A stretch of 64,000 bases of DNA from Macrothele yani (lineage: Eukaryota > Arthropoda > Arachnida > Araneae > Macrothelidae), in the NCBI GenBank assembly GCA_039090855.1, contig CM077006.1, positions 46,819,336-46,883,335 on the forward strand, written 5' to 3'. The translations under genes and the position numbers were made by a program. Shown in pieces: positions 12,314-24,340 of the stretch. The stretch's first letter is position 1, and every line of letters begins with the position of its first letter. Under the pieces are notes generated by a model. The model ran no database searches, was not told the DNA's origin, and worked only from the letters and a program-made list of their open reading frames with translations.

Positions 12314-13633
12314 TAGTGCAATCAAAAAGTTGCGGGACTAGGTACGTAGCCCTCCAACAGATGGTAGTACACGGATGCGTGAGCAGCGGTCGAGGGCAGT
12401 AACCTTCATGATTCATTGTTACGATTGGCGTCATTCTGTGAATATCGGGAACTGTGCTACATGATATTTGGTGACCATGTGCAGAACACAGCTGTGATTT
12501 CGGTATGGACTGCAAACTAGAGCAGCGAGCGAACATCAAATTCTGCACCAAACTCGACAAATCAGGAACGGAGATGCATGAAATGTTGCGACAGGCTTAT
12601 GGCAATGGAGTAATGCCGTGCAAAGTGTTTTGAGTGGCACTCGTGCTTCAAGAGTGGCAGAATGGCACTGGAAGATGATGAGAAGTCAGGGCAACCGTCT
12701 ACGAGCAAAATCCCCGAAAGTGTGGACAAAATTAGGGAACTGGTGCATGAGGATCATCAGAGAACCATTCAAGATGTTTCTACCATCGTCAATGTGTCAT
12801 ATGGAGCAGTGCAAGAAATTCTGACATCGGTTTTGAACATGCACTGCGATGTTGCAAAGTTTGTGCCCAAGATTCTGAACCCTGAACAGAAGGCGTTTCG
12901 TGTCGAACTCTGTCAAGATCTCTGTCAGCAAGCGGTGAATGAACCAACGTTCCTGTCACGGGTCATCACTAGGGATGAGACTTGGGTCTATGGTTACAAC
13001 CTGGAGACCATACAACAGATGTCGCAGTGGAAGAGCCCGGCATCTCCATGACCTAAGAAGGCCCGACAGGTCCGGAGAGCAACCCAAAGCATGCTCATCA
13101 TGTTCTTCGACATTCATGGGGTTATGCGCCATGAATTTGTCCTCCAGGGCCAGACCGTCACCGCCATTTTTTTACTGTCATGTTCTGTGGCATCTTAGGG
13201 AGGACATTCACCGGAAACGACCTGAAATGTGACGCACGGGTGATTTCCTGCTCCATTGTGACAGTGGAGCAGATCACAGATCGTTAGCAACATGCCAGTT
13301 TTACAGCCGCAACAACATGACTACCGTTCCTCACCCTTCTTACTTGCCGAATTTGGCGCCCTGCGACTTCTTTCTGTTCCTAAAGATGAAGCTGAAGCTC
13401 AAAAGTGTTGCCGTTTTGAAATCGTGGACGAGATCGAGCGTGAATCACAGACGGTGCTTGAAACGATTCACAAACAGAACTTCCAGGGAGCATTCCAACA
13501 GTGGCAAAAACACTGGCAGTGGTGTATCGCTGCCCAAGGCACTACTTTGAGGAAGATCATAGCCAGACTTAAGTAACATAAGTACTTTGTTGTATATCAG
13601 CCTAGTCCCGAAATATTTTGATCGGACCTCGTA
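12314..13633 (+). mobile_element. Mariner-like element with terminal inverted repeats, decayed
   Basis: The left end carries ATCAAAAAGTTGCGGGACTAG after TAGTGCA. The right end carries CTAGTCCCGAAATATTTTGA then TCGGACCTCGTA. Reverse-complemented, the two match over about 24 bp, and both are bounded by TA, the mariner target. The 1.3-kb length is normal for a mariner. The transposase inside is dead. Confidence 0.85.
12505..13576 (+). pseudogene. Mariner transposase pseudogene
   Basis: The start at ATG 12505 reads MDCKLEQRANIKFCTKLDKS, the usual mariner N-terminus with its helix-turn-helix. A 1-base slip near 12627 moves the frame to one open until 13051. VITRDETWVYGY (about 12963-12998) carries the first catalytic Asp. 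A TGA replaces an Arg codon at 13049-13051, followed by further frame changes. Second-Asp region HCDSGADHRS (about 13256-13285) is damaged in the conserved NAPAH that should follow. The third motif is LAPCDFFLF at about 13352-13380, and the C-terminus FQGAFQQWQKHW reaches 13576. Related to the mariner group whose domesticated relatives include GVQW-type genes; family assignment is by motif only. Confidence 0.85.
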
Positions 13634-15006
13634 TATTGCATTTACACTGTGAGAGAAATTCTCCTCTGTTGTGAATATATTAAAAACCCATTACTTTCAT
13701 GTCTGTCCTCTGGTGTGAGAAAAGTGTAATTCAAATTACTTGACTTGTTGAAGAGGTGATTTTATAGTGATTTTGCGCAGTGATGAAAAACATTAACCTC
13801 AGTGCCCATCTGTGAAATCTTACTTAGTTTTCTTCCTGTGCTACTCTATAACTGCTTTTTGAGGTATTGTTGCAGCTTTGTACATTTGTGTCCCAAAATA
13901 AGAAATGGCTTTCTGGGTAGATAAATAAGAGTGGTGTTAAAAGAAAGCATATCTGTAAGTCATAAGCTAGAAATGATAGAATGCCTACAATTGAAGCAAC
14001 TGTGAGTAGGTTTGTAAGTTACTGTGTCAAAAGACATTGATCTTTAAAATAAAGATAAAAACAGTGGACCATAACGTGTTGTTGATACATAAAAAAAAGG
14101 ATATGGGTGCAATTTAATACAGAAGTTTGAGGTGGTTATTAACCCTCAATCAAAAAAAAAAAAAAAAAGTTGACAATCCAGTGTGATTCACCAGATATTG
14201 TTGTAAATGAATGGCATATAATCAGAAACGACCTGCTGATACTATTACATATCATGTTTCAGACTAGTAGCACAAGTAATGTTCTGAAGTTTATTTGGAC
14301 AAATGACTGGCTGACAAACTTTTGTGTAAACCATGAGGCCTAACAAACATAAAAATCTATGAAGATGCAGTGAGGGCTGATATCCTTATTGTTGGGCAAT
14401 TTCATGTGATGCAAAAGGAAATTATCAGAAAAGGTATCGATAAATTATGCTTTTATTATTTAGAATATAGAAGCTAAACAAGGCACTCCTTGGTTCTTTG
14501 CACAATAACTTTTTGATGTTTAAATATGAGAAGAATGTGAATAGAAGAAAGAACTAAAAGGATTGCAGCATTTTCTGGAGTGACAGCCAGTTGTTTAAAT
14601 GTGCTGATGTTGGGAATTCTAAGTTGCAAACAGCTGAACATTGCTGCACAGACTGCAAGTGTATCTTGATAATAATGATATTGTTTGATTTGCTTTGGAA
14701 ATCATAATGATCTGATTCCACAAACTTGCTATCCAGGAGATGAACATGCTCCTAAAGGATGTGAAGTCAGTCATCATTCTGGGTAGTGCCTGCTGCCATC
14801 TACATGGCACTAAATTGTTTGTCCAGGAAAAATAAAATGTAAGCCATGTTTTTGCTTTCTTAACTTCTGTCATTTAGCCTATAGTGCAAAGCATTTCTAC
14901 AAAATTGATGGTGCTGCTTTGAATCTGCCAGTAGCTGATGGTGAGCAAAATTAATGCTAGTGAAAAGCCTATTGTGAAGTTTCACTTTGAAAGAGAAGCA
15001 TCATAA
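13634..15006. other. Intron 2 sequence, nothing firmly recognised
   Basis: AT-rich with an A tract at about 14152-14168. Fragments with few stops near 14290-14950 could be an ancient transposase but no motif could be defended. Confidence 0.4.
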
Positions 15007-15008
15007 TA

Positions 15009-16560
15009 CACTGGTGTGCAAAAATTAAGGACGAAGAGAAAGAATTAGCATGGCAGCAGAACGAGCAGGCAGAACAGACCGAAAGACCACTCAGGAGGTA
15101 GATTAGGCTCCGGTACGGTAGAGCATGTGCATATATGCAGCATGACGTGGGGGGGGATCTTTCGAAAGGGTATAAAGCACATATGCATTGTACGCTCAGC
15201 AATTCAGTGAAAGCTATTGCACTGTGTACATCGGTTTGAACGACGTCGAGTTGCTGCCACCGTGTGATACGGCCAACAGGGAATCCAGTAGACAGCATCT
15301 GGATGACTTTACCCGAGGTTGTGTCATTGGGAAGTTGGAAGAAGGTCGAAGTGTGACTAGTGTGGCCGAGGAGTTCGGGATCGCTCACAGCATCGTTTCA
15401 CGAGCTTGGAGAGCATTTCAAACGACGAGAACAGCTGTCCGAGAGTTTAGTACTGGTCGTCCGCGAGTAACTAAGGTGGCGGACGACCGGTATATTGTCC
15501 TACAGGCGAGAAGATACAGACGGCAGACAGCGGGAAAAATCACAAGGCACATGCAACAGACAACTGGACGTCCATTATCACGTTTTACCATGGCCAGGAG
15601 GCTGCACAAAGGTGGTCTATTTGCACGACGGCCAGTACGGTGTGTACCATTAACACCTGCTCATCGGAGACGGCACTTTCTGTGGTGCCAGAAACACAAG
15701 AACTGGACACATCAGCAGTGGGGTCTAGTTCTCTTTACGGATGAGAGCCGATTTAGTCTGACGAGCGATTTTGGACGTATACACATCTGGAGAGAGCAGG
15801 GAACACGCAATCACACCTCCAACATCACCGAAAGGGACCGGTTTGGAGGTAGCAGAGTTCCCGTTTGGGACGGTATCATGCTTGGTAGCCGTACTGACCT
15901 CCACATCTTCCAAGGAGAATCAGTCACTGGTGTCCACTATTGTACCGAGGTTCTCCTGCCTCATGTGCGTCTTTTTAGAGGTGCTGTTGGTCCTGAGTTC
16001 CTCTTCATGGACGACAACACTACACCTCATCATACAGTGGCTGTCACAGAGCTGTTGGAGAGTGAAGATATTCAATGCATGGATTGGCCCGCAAGGTCCC
16101 CGGACCTAAATCCAATTGAACACGTGTGGGGCCTTCTCGGGAGACGCTTGGCAGCACGTCACCAGCCTCCAGCAACAATGCCGCTGCTGCGATTGGCGCT
16201 ACAAGAGGAATGGGCCGCAATGCCTCAACAGCTCCTTGGCAACCTCGTCCTCAGCATGGACAGACGCTGTAAATCCTGCAATGCAGTCAGGGGTGATCAT
16301 ATACCTTACTAAAGACTGGACTTTTCTTGGTAGCCACCTGTCACATGGACGTTTCTGTCTTCTGTCCAGTTGTGCTTGAAGCTACCTTTTCAATAAAGTG
16401 CCTTTGTATCCTTTGGATTCTTTGTTTGGACGGTTTTGCTCACTTGTGCCATATTCTTACATCTTGGAGATCTTATGGTATGATTTGAGTCGATGTGGAG
16501 CACTTCTGCACTACGTTACATTCGAAAAACCGTCTCGTCCTTAATTTTTGCACACCAGTG
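15009..16560 (+). mobile_element. Tc1-like transposon (copy A), nearly complete
   Basis: Starts CACTGGTGTGCAAAAATTAA and ends with the reverse complement TTAATTTTTGCACACCAGTG; TIRs extend through GGACGA. Flanking TA at 15007-15008 and 16561-16562 is the standard Tc1 target duplication. Length 1552 bp. A single long transposase frame fills the centre and AATAAA at 16392 follows it as a probable poly(A) signal. A sister copy lies at 57114-58663. Confidence 0.97.
15269..16312 (+). CDS. Tc1-like transposase, DD34E, open frame with mutated start codon
   Basis: Cut-and-paste transposase acting on its own TIRs at TA sites. The frame is open from 15188 to 16312 (374 codons). The sister copy has ATG where this copy has ACG (15269-15271), so the natural start is probably here and lost. 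N-terminal helix-turn-helix regions lie at about codons 10-55 (LDDFTRGCVIGKLEEGRSV) and 60-125, with the GRPR-like AT-hook segment STGRPRVT. Catalytic residues are Asp in FTDESRF (15740), Asp in MDDNTTPHH (16013) and Glu in SPDLNPIEHVW (16118); 34 residues separate the last two. The C-terminus RCKSCNAVRGDHIPY is intact. No internal stops, so the copy is young, but expression would need another start. Confidence 0.93.
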   Translation, partial: TANRESSRQHLDDFTRGCVIGKLEEGRSVTSVAEEFGIAHSIVSRAWRAFQTTRTAVREFSTGRPRVTKVADDRYIVLQARRYRRQTAGKITRHMQQTTGRPLSRFTMARRLHKGGLFARRPVRCVPLTPAHRRRHFLWCQKHKNWTHQQWGLVLFTDESRFSLTSDFGRIHIWREQGTRNHTSNITERDRFGGSRVPVWDGIMLGSRTDLHIFQGESVTGVHYCTEVLLPHVRLFRGAVGPEFLFMDDNTTPHHTVAVTELLESEDIQCMDWPARSPDLNPIEHVWGLLGRRLAARHQPPATMPLLRLALQEEWAAMPQQLLGNLVLSMDRRCKSCNAVRGDHIPY

Positions 16561-16562
16561 TA

Positions 16563-17704
16563 GAAGGCTGATGGAAAATGTTTCATTTTTTTTTTTTGTC
16601 ATGTTTATTACAATGTAAGGTTGAATTCTTCAGCAAAGAATTCTCTGCTGTCCACTTTGCAGGCATCTGTCACATGGTCCAGTGTCATTTCAAAGTCTGA
16701 TCCTGTATCATAACTAATAGAATTTTAGATTCAGTGTCAAAATAAGTACCCCCCATTTCTCAGTACTCTGTCATCATCTTGTCTTAGAACTTTTGGAATG
16801 GAGTGGTGATTACGATAAACATTTTACCTTGCTGCATTGTCATTTTTATTTTTCTACAAATATGCCAGAACTAATTCTGATCCATATGTCCAACTTCTCA
16901 GAAAATTTAAAAAGTGAATTGTCTTGGAATGAAAGTAAAACCTTCATCTTTTAGTCTCTGTCTGAGTGTGCAGTAACTGTTATGTTATCCAACTTAGATA
17001 TTGATTATGTGGCAGTTTGAACAATCTTTTGGACTGCATTAGTTGTGGTACCTGTTTCTGTTGAATGGTAATTTTATGACTTTAAATGGGAATCTAGGTG
17101 AGCTATCAGAACTCTCAAACAATAAACATCATAGAAAACTTGGAAGAAGCACACAGAAAAGGCACAGAAATCCATTATTTGTGCAGCAAGGATATGCTGG
17201 CATTTACTTTCACCTAAGTGGTTATCTCTTCACACTTCTGTTACTTCCGTATGTACTGAAGATTATTTTTTGAGTGTTTTGTTGTTTGTGATGCTCTTAT
17301 ATCTGTCCTATTCTTCCTCAGCCCTTTTGCAAAGTGAGTTTTCAACTTTTATATAACCTTAGGTGATTTCTCTCAAAAATCCTTTTTGAATTCAGTATTA
17401 TTCAATATCTGAGTTTCATTTGATGTCTCTGATAGCTTTAAAACTGTATCGGAAAAAGTGTTACTAAAAAGTTATCAGTTCTGGTTTCAGGACCTCTGAA
17501 AACTGTAGTTAACCATCTATCTGGTATGCTTTTCTGAGTTTGTACCATTGCAAAAGGATGAACCAAAACGTGCCCCAGATTATTTGGCCAGAGTGTTTTG
17601 GTTGATCTTTCCTTTAATACATACATAAATACATATCACTAAGCTGTTCTCTGAGATTCAGAGGTTAGCTCCGAAAAGAAATAAAAACTACCAGATATTT
17701 TTAC
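16563..17704. other. Intron 2 sequence, nothing recognised
   Basis: AT-rich DNA with a T tract near 16590. No element ends or coding similarity seen. Confidence 0.45.
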
Positions 17705-19133
17705 TTACTGTTGTCGTATCAAACTTCTCCATTTACAGCAATCTTGACATACAACTCGGGCTTCACTGATATCCATTACATGCCATACACAAGATCTTTT
17801 ATACTTCATACTCATAATCTTTTTCTCATGCAGACATTCCTGAATCTGATCCACCCATGTCTTCCTTGGCCTTCCTCTGCCTTTCCTTCCTGCTACTTGG
17901 GCTAAAAAGATTTTCTTAGTAAGCATCTCATCACTCATTCTTTCAACATGGCCAAACCACCGAAGCATATTGGTGTCCACCTTGCTAACAACATTTTGCT
18001 TCACATCACACATCTGCAACACATCTTCATTCCTCACACAATCAGAACATGTCTTGCCCCCCCCCGTAAGTAACGCATTTCTCCAGCACACAAACAACTC
18101 CTATGTTTCTTCTGCAGTACCCAGGTTTCACTGCCATACATCAGAGTAGGAACAATTACAGTTTCATACACAGCCATGCGGGACTATCTAGAGAACACAT
18201 CATTCCTGTGAAAACCTCCCAGAGCAGCTATGACTTTCAAAGAAGAATTCACTCGCCTACTGATTTCACCATCCAACTTGTTGTCTCTGTCAAACATGCT
18301 TCCTAAATACACAAACTCACTCACCTGGTCAATCACAGTGCCGTTTATACTTACATTGCATTCAGTGCTACCAGTTCCTCTCTCAAACACCATAACTTTG
18401 GTTTTTCCCTTATTTATACTCAGTTTGAATTTCATGCAAACTTCGTACATCCGAGGCAACATACTCTGCAACTCACTTTTGCTCTCTGCCAACAGGACAG
18501 TGTCATCAGCATACAGCAATCTGCACACACAGATATCACCAAGACATAAACCACTATTCTGAAGAGATTTTAGAGCTTTACACACTTCTTTTCTTGAGAT
18601 CCCTCCTGTGCTTCCATCCCTCACTGTGACATCATCTGCATCTGTCTCAGAATCATCTTTGCTTTCCTGATCTAATAACTCACAGAAGTATTCACCCCAT
18701 CTTTCACTTAACTCATTGAGCTCCCATATCATTTCCCCAACCTCATTCTTCACACAACTTACAACTTTGTTCCCCCTATTTTTCCTGAGTCACATGTACT
18801 TCCAGAAAGACTTCCTATCTTTCCAAAAAGCCATTTCACGCCTTTTCACTTTCTCCTTCCTATCTTTTGCCTTACTCTGGCAAACCAGCTTAGTAGCTTC
18901 ACGCTTCTTACAGTCATATTCATCCACATAAACTCTACCTTGCAACATCCCCAAATAGGCTTCCTTCTTTCTCTTTACTGCCTCTTCAATCTCACTATTC
19001 CACCAAGCATCACCTCTATTGTTACCCACTATTGTGGTGCCACAGACCTCTTTAGCAGCAGTGACAACACAGTTCTTAAAACATTCCCACTTCTTTTCTA
19101 CATCCCTCTCACCAGACTTCAGCTCCTTCAGTT
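17705..19133 (-). pseudogene. RTE-like reverse transcriptase pseudogene
   Basis: Reading downwards on the minus strand: ECFKNCVVTAAKEVCG and AWWNSEIEEAVKRKKEAY (about 19085-18950) form the linker before the RT domain. At about 18560 a block ending in SLQNSGLCLGD jumps directly to ICVCRLLYADDTVLLAES. The fingers and first catalytic Asp segment are therefore deleted while the YADD box remains. VSEFVYLGSMFDRDNKLDGEI follows (about 18345-18285). A frameshift separates the 3' part, which holds LRWFGHVERMSDE and GRGRPRKTW (about 17970-17870), the usual RTE C-terminus. The frame ends at 17705. Confidence 0.85.
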
Positions 19134-19147
19134 GTTCTCTGAGTAAG
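17705..19147 (-). mobile_element. RTE-like non-LTR retrotransposon (LINE), main 3' portion
   Basis: Reverse-strand LINE whose coding part runs from about 19133 down to 17705. It is split by the R1-like element; the missing upstream piece is at 24811-24985. The protein resembles those often labelled craniofacial development protein 2-like, which derive from RTE-class LINEs. The 5' end is truncated (endonuclease absent), as is typical of LINE copies. Its downstream part has a large internal deletion. Confidence 0.82.
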
Positions 19148-19581
19148 ATACTGATTTCATTGTCCCGTTCCGCCAATCTGTCTTGGCTCCACGGGGACTT
19201 ATTGAGCACCTTGGATGTTATTTTGACATGTTGCGACAATTATCCTGCCTTGAGACGCCGGTTCGGACCCTGGCCACCCCAATGGCCTAGAGACCAGCCC
19301 GTGGTGACGTGCTGGCAGGCGACCTAGTATACCTTGTCTGGGTTCCCGCTCTGTCTGGCGGGATAGGTCGTTTCTTACTTTATCGTTGACTGGAAGATTC
19401 CTTGCCCTCGAACTTTTTTTGGGGAATAATTTCCCTTTATTTTCTTTTTTCAAAACATCTACACACATGTATACACTTGTCCTCATGCTTAGGACTCACA
19501 ACATCAAGAGATAGCAAAAATTTATTTACAGAATATTTACATTGGTGGTCTCTTCGTCTGCTTGCCTACAGGCTTTCGCCC
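19148..19581 (-). other. 3' untranslated region of the R1-like element
   Basis: Lies between the pol stop (19582) and the inferred target duplication. Apparent open frames on the minus strand here have no recognisable domain and are not counted as genes. Confidence 0.6.
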
Positions 19582-22500
19582 TCATTGATCTTCCGATTCG
19601 CTTTCGGTGTGCACGTGCACCTCCTGCGTTTCGGTCCCCATTTGATTGGGGAAGATCGTATGTTGCTGGAGGGTTAGCCTCTCAACCAAGGCTATTATCC
19701 CCCTCCTGTTAACGGAGGATTGGATGATCAGATCCAATCTTCGCGTTCTTTGCACACCTGGGATCAGTGTGTTTCTCCATTCGGCAAAGCCACTGCATTC
19801 GAGCACGCAGTGTTCTATGCTTGCCGCTCTATTTCCACAGGGACAAGTGCAGTTCCTGATGGCAAATCTGCCCAGGTATTCAGGGCTGATGCCATGGCCA
19901 CTGAGTACCTGATTCAGGAGCTTGTTTGTTTGTGCACGTTTGGTCGAGACCTTTGGAAACACTCTATGTGTCTTCCGGCCTGTCTCTCCCGTGTCCCATC
20001 TGACCTGCCATTCGGTCATGGTCTGTCGTGCTAATGCTGCGCGAATACTCCTTCGCGGCGTTCTGCATTGCACGTCAACCGTCTCTTTCAGCGTGGCTGC
20101 CCTCGCCAGCTGATCCGCCCTTTCGTTTCCCTGGGTTCCGACATGGCTTCGTACCCAGTGGAAACTGACTGCCCCATCTCCCTCTGCCCTCAAGAGGGAT
20201 TTGATCCTCTGGACGATGGGGTTTTTCCCCTGAATCTACTCAGAGCCTGCAGTGCTGCCTCACTGTCCGAGTAGAGTTTTATCCTTTCGTCACTACGCCT
20301 GGGGAGTGCCCAAGTGAGTGCCTTTTCGATCGCCAGAAGTTCTGCCTGGAAGACAGAAGCGTTCTGCGATAATTTCACGCATCTTGCAGTGGCTTCGTTC
20401 CCATCCGAGAACGCACAGAAGCCTGCCCCCACTTGTCCCTTCCACTTTGAGCCGTCCGTGAACAGCTCGTGCCCAACTCCCGTGGGTTTCTCCCTTGTCC
20501 CACGGTGGGCAAATCTCCTCGGCCGGGTGGATCTGCCAATCCACACTTTCCAGCTCCATGTTGGAGGCTCGATGTGGGACACCGAGTAGGTAGGCGTCCT
20601 CGCCTGACCTAAGGCAGTGCATTGCTGCCTCCCTTTCCACTACCAGGTCTGCCGGCTCGCACCCCGCCAGCACTTGGAGTGCTAGGGTCGACATTGTGCG
20701 GAAACAACCGGTTATCCCTAGTAGCGCCAACCTTTGGATTTGGTTTATCCCCTTCCTCATTCTGACTGTGGGAGTCCACCATGCTCCGCTTGCATACGTC
20801 AGAATTCTTTCAATTCCTCTCTGATAGATGGCCTTCTTGGTTTTGCCCGTTAACCTCATGCCATTCAATCTATTGAGAATCACCGTGCACCTTGTTCTAA
20901 GGTGCCTCAGGTGTGGCAGCCCTGATAGACTCCGATCCAGGACCACACCCAAGTACTTCATTTCACGCACCGCCTTGATAGTGCACCCTTGGAATCTGCA
21001 CTGAGGTGGTGTTTTCATTACTCCACGCTTAGCTATTGCTAGCAGAGTGGTCTTCTCAGGAGCAAAGCAAAGTTTGTTTTCTTTGCTCCAGTTGTCTAGC
21101 ACATCCAAGGCTCTATGTGCTTCTCTTTCGATCACGTGTCTCCCTGAGGCGGAGACCACGAGAACGAAATCGTCCGCATAGGCTTGAATTTCCACTGCCG
21201 GACCCAGGTCTAGATTCAGAGCTGCGTCTGCCACTATATTCCACCAAATGGGTCCGGAGTTGGATCCTTGCGGACACCCTCTGTGGTACGAGCGCGAGGC
21301 TTGCCCATTCCCCGCTTCGAACTCGACCCTTCTATCAGACAGGTAGCTGCTGATCAACGAGAACAAGTTCCTTGGACAGCCAAGTTCTTTCAGTCTGGTT
21401 AAAACCATTGGCCACCAGACACTGTTGAATGCCCCCCTCACGTCTAGTGAGATGAAGCAGGTGTGGAGCCCCACCGCTTTGTTCCTCTCTGCCCTCTCTC
21501 TGAGGCTGCGAATTGCCTGCGTTGCGCAACGCCCCGGAAGGAAACCAAACTGGTTCCTGTTTAGCTTTCCCTGCTCCATGAGAAAGCTAAGCGCTCTGTT
21601 TGTTATGAGCTTGTCCAGCACCTTGCTCCACGCTGAGAGGAGGCAGATAGGCCTGTAGGCTGCGGGATCATTTTTGTTCTTTTCGGTCTTGTTGAAAAGA
21701 ACTAGCACCGCTGTTTTCCACAAGTCTGGGAAGATTCCCCTCCCGAGGCATTCGTTTAGGAGCGCCACAAAATACTCAGGATTTGCATAGTAGATTTCTC
21801 TGACTATGCTGAGGTCGAACCCGTCCTTGCCTGGTGCTTTGCCAGTGTTAAGACTGGAGAGGGCGTTCTCCACTTCCTCTCTTGTGAAGGGGGGTCCTCA
21901 CCAGTGTCCGGTGGGATCCGACATTCATCCCTTATTTCTTTTTGTCGTGGGGAGTCCCCTTCTCCCTCGTCTCCTTGGAAGTGGTAATCCAAGAGACTCT
22001 CTATGGTACTATCAAGAGTCTTTGATAGGCTACCGTCTGCCCTTTCGACCGCTGCTAGTTTTAGCGGTTCGGTGATGGATCCCCTCGAGATCTTATAGGG
22101 GATCCCGAAAGGGTCTGCCGGTGTTTGGAACTCACACAGTTTTCTCCAGTAAGAGATTTTCGAGAGATTCAGTTCTCTCCTATATGCTGAACGAGCCTTT
22201 TTGTGCACTTCTGTGCACTCCTGTCTTGCGGTGTAGCTTTCGCTCTTTGCAGAGCTTTCCTACTCCGCCTAGCTCTCGCCCTTAGAGCTTTTAGTTTCTC
22301 CGACCACCAGGGGTGGGGATCCTTGGCTCCCCTTTTGTTTCCCCTGCTACTCTCGCATAGCGCTGTGACTTCACTGGTAAGTTCTTCAAAGAGGGAGTTG
22401 AGGTCCGATGTTTCTCCGGCCTCTTCTGCCCTCCTAATCCCCAACAGGGTAGTTAGTTTGGCTTTAAAAACCCACCAGTCGAGGTTCTTCATTAAGAACC

Positions 22501-23199
22501 TTTTGCGCTTGGGTCGGATGGGCGTTTCCGATCCCAAAACGAAAGATAGTGCTAGATGGTCACTGCAGCTTTCATCGTCCAGTACTTGCCAATCCTGGAC
22601 GAGGCTGCGCTGCGAGACTCTGACGAGAGTCACGTCGATCCAGGAGGAGCCCCTCGCCCCTTGGAAGGTCGGGGTGCTCTCTGGATCGTTCAAGACTCTC
22701 AGGTCTGCCGCGTTGGCAAAGTCCACTAGTAGCTGGCCGCGTTCATCCTCCTCTTGTTGGCCCCAGAGAGGACTCTTCGCGTTGAAATCGCCTGCTATTA
22801 TTATCTCATGACTGGGGAATTCCCCTAATAGAGCCATTAGCTCATTCAGCGTTTCTCTCAAATTGCCTGCTGGAGAACTATATACGTTCACCATTAAGAA
22901 TTTCTCGACTCCACATTCCACCCCCAGGGCGACCACGTTCTCGGAGCATTTTACCTCGAGAACCGCTAGGGACAGGTCTTTCACGACCGTGGCCACCCTG
23001 GGTTTCTCCACCCTGGGGTGGTAGATCCGGTAGGAGTTAGGGAAGCCCACCACTCTTCCCCCTGTCCAAACGGTTCCTGCAGAAGCAGTAGATGAGCTTT
23101 TTGCTCAGTGGCTGTCACCAGGGCCTGTGTTGTTGCTGCCCTTGCATGGTGCAGATTGATTTGCAGCACCTTAACGCCTCTCTTTGGTCTTTTATCCAT
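19582..23199 (-). pseudogene. R1-like pol (ORF2): endonuclease, reverse transcriptase, RNase H, zinc knuckle
   Basis: The start is ATG at 23199 (MDKRPKRGVKVLQINLHHAR). The APE-type endonuclease shows LLLLQEP, IIAGDFNAKSPLWG (near 22790), SWIDVTLV and SCSDHLALSF, with one frameshift near 23040. More frame changes lie near 22190 and 21840. Reverse transcriptase motifs, all in one long frame 21873-20293, are YRPICLLSAWSKVLDKLI, FISLDVRGAFNSVWW, RGCPQGSNSGP and AYADDFVLVV. RNase H follows after another shift near 20560: ELFTDGSKWKG, FQAELLAIEKAL, YSDSEAAL and, in a further frame, GNERADQLARAA. The protein ends with a C-terminal knuckle of CTCPCG...EHCVLEC type. At least five frame breaks, so it is dead. 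RNase H plus an R1-like RT suggests the wider R1/I group. Confidence 0.92.
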
Positions 23200-23246
23200 A
23201 GTGAGTGCGTTCTTTTATTAGAGCCAGTTCTCTGACAAGGCTTGGG

Positions 23247-24340
23247 TTATTCCTTATCAAGGCTCGAGTGGCCTATATCCACTCGACGCCTAAATTTCTT
23301 GTTGCTTGCCAGGCAGTTAGTGCAGACCGGGCTGTTGCTGCAATCCTGGCGCTTGTGCCCGGTTTCCCCACACCGGGCACATCTATCCTGCTCTTCGGGA
23401 CACCTTGCCTTAAAGTGCCCGAACCCGTTACACCTGTAGCAACGGACCTCCCTCAAGTATTCCCTTACTGAGTGGACGGACCATTCCACCCCGAGCTTGC
23501 CTCGCTTCATTACTTTTTGAAGGTTAGTGGGTCCGCCTCTACTACCCAGTGGCATTTCCCACCCTTCACCTTCAAAGAGAACTTGAGTTGGAGGCTGCTC
23601 TCCTCCAGCTCTGGGTTCTATTCTACGAGACATTGCTCGACCTGTTGCCTTGACAGGTTTTCATTAACCCCATAGATTATGAACCTCGGGTTTCTCTTCG
23701 CTGGCAACCGCGACCGAAGGTTTTCCTTGGTCACTTCGTTGCTCTTAAGCTCCGAGTCTAATTTCTCTATGTCTCGGGCGGAGGAGCACTCCACCATCAC
23801 TCCTCCCCCGTTCACCTTCCTGACACTTTTCACTCCAATTTGGAGTTTGGCGGGGCAAATCTGTGTTTGCAGTGCCACCTTGACCTCCTCAGACGTGGGA
23901 GATCCCTTGTCTGATACCGGGTACACGAGAAGTACGTGCTTCTTCCCGGTTGGCTTCTTAGCCACTTTTTGCCTTGGGGCCGTGCTCCCCTTAGTAGGCT
24001 TAGCTCGTACCGCATCTGCGTACGATTTTGGAGCCGCGCTAGCGCTCTCCCTTCTCTCCTGGAGTCTCCCTTGGGCGAGACTCATTTCTATCACTTGCTT
24101 GGTGCAAGCCTCTTGTAGCGAGTTTGCTACTTTTCTAATCTTGGTCCTGGTGTTAACCAGAACCTTATTAGCTGGATTCTCAATAATCCTCTCCAACTCT
24201 TGGAAGAAGGAGTTGACTGCGCTTGCGAATTCCGACGGAATTGCCAAGCCGCAGTCTGCCTCAACGGGCTCACTTGGACCGGGGGTTTGAGCCCCTGCGT
24301 CCTCTGCCATCTCTCTACTCAGGTTGCTAACCGAGTGCAA
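23247..24340 (-). pseudogene. R1-like gag (ORF1) with CCHC zinc knuckles, one frameshift
   Basis: Nucleic-acid-binding protein of the LINE particle. The first frame, 24340-23618, contains an acidic N-terminus, a helical segment (NSFFQELERIIENPANK) and an RRM/gag-like region ending in IIYGVNENLSRQQVEQCL. A frame change near 23625 leads to 23633-23247, where the knuckles are CYRCNGFGHFKARC and CARCGETGHKRQDC, followed by a partial third (CTNC). The gag stop lies about 48 bp upstream of the pol ATG at 23199, the usual tight ORF1/ORF2 layout. Confidence 0.92.

Noticed and set aside
19240..19340. tRNA-like B box (GGTTCGGACCC) in the R1-like 3' UTR
   Set aside because: No A box at the right distance and two mismatches; it falls within the LINE 3' UTR.
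18103..24290. Many + strand open frames across 18-24 kb
   Set aside because: They are antisense shadows of the reverse-strand LINE proteins, which alone show RT, endonuclease, RNase H and CCHC motifs.
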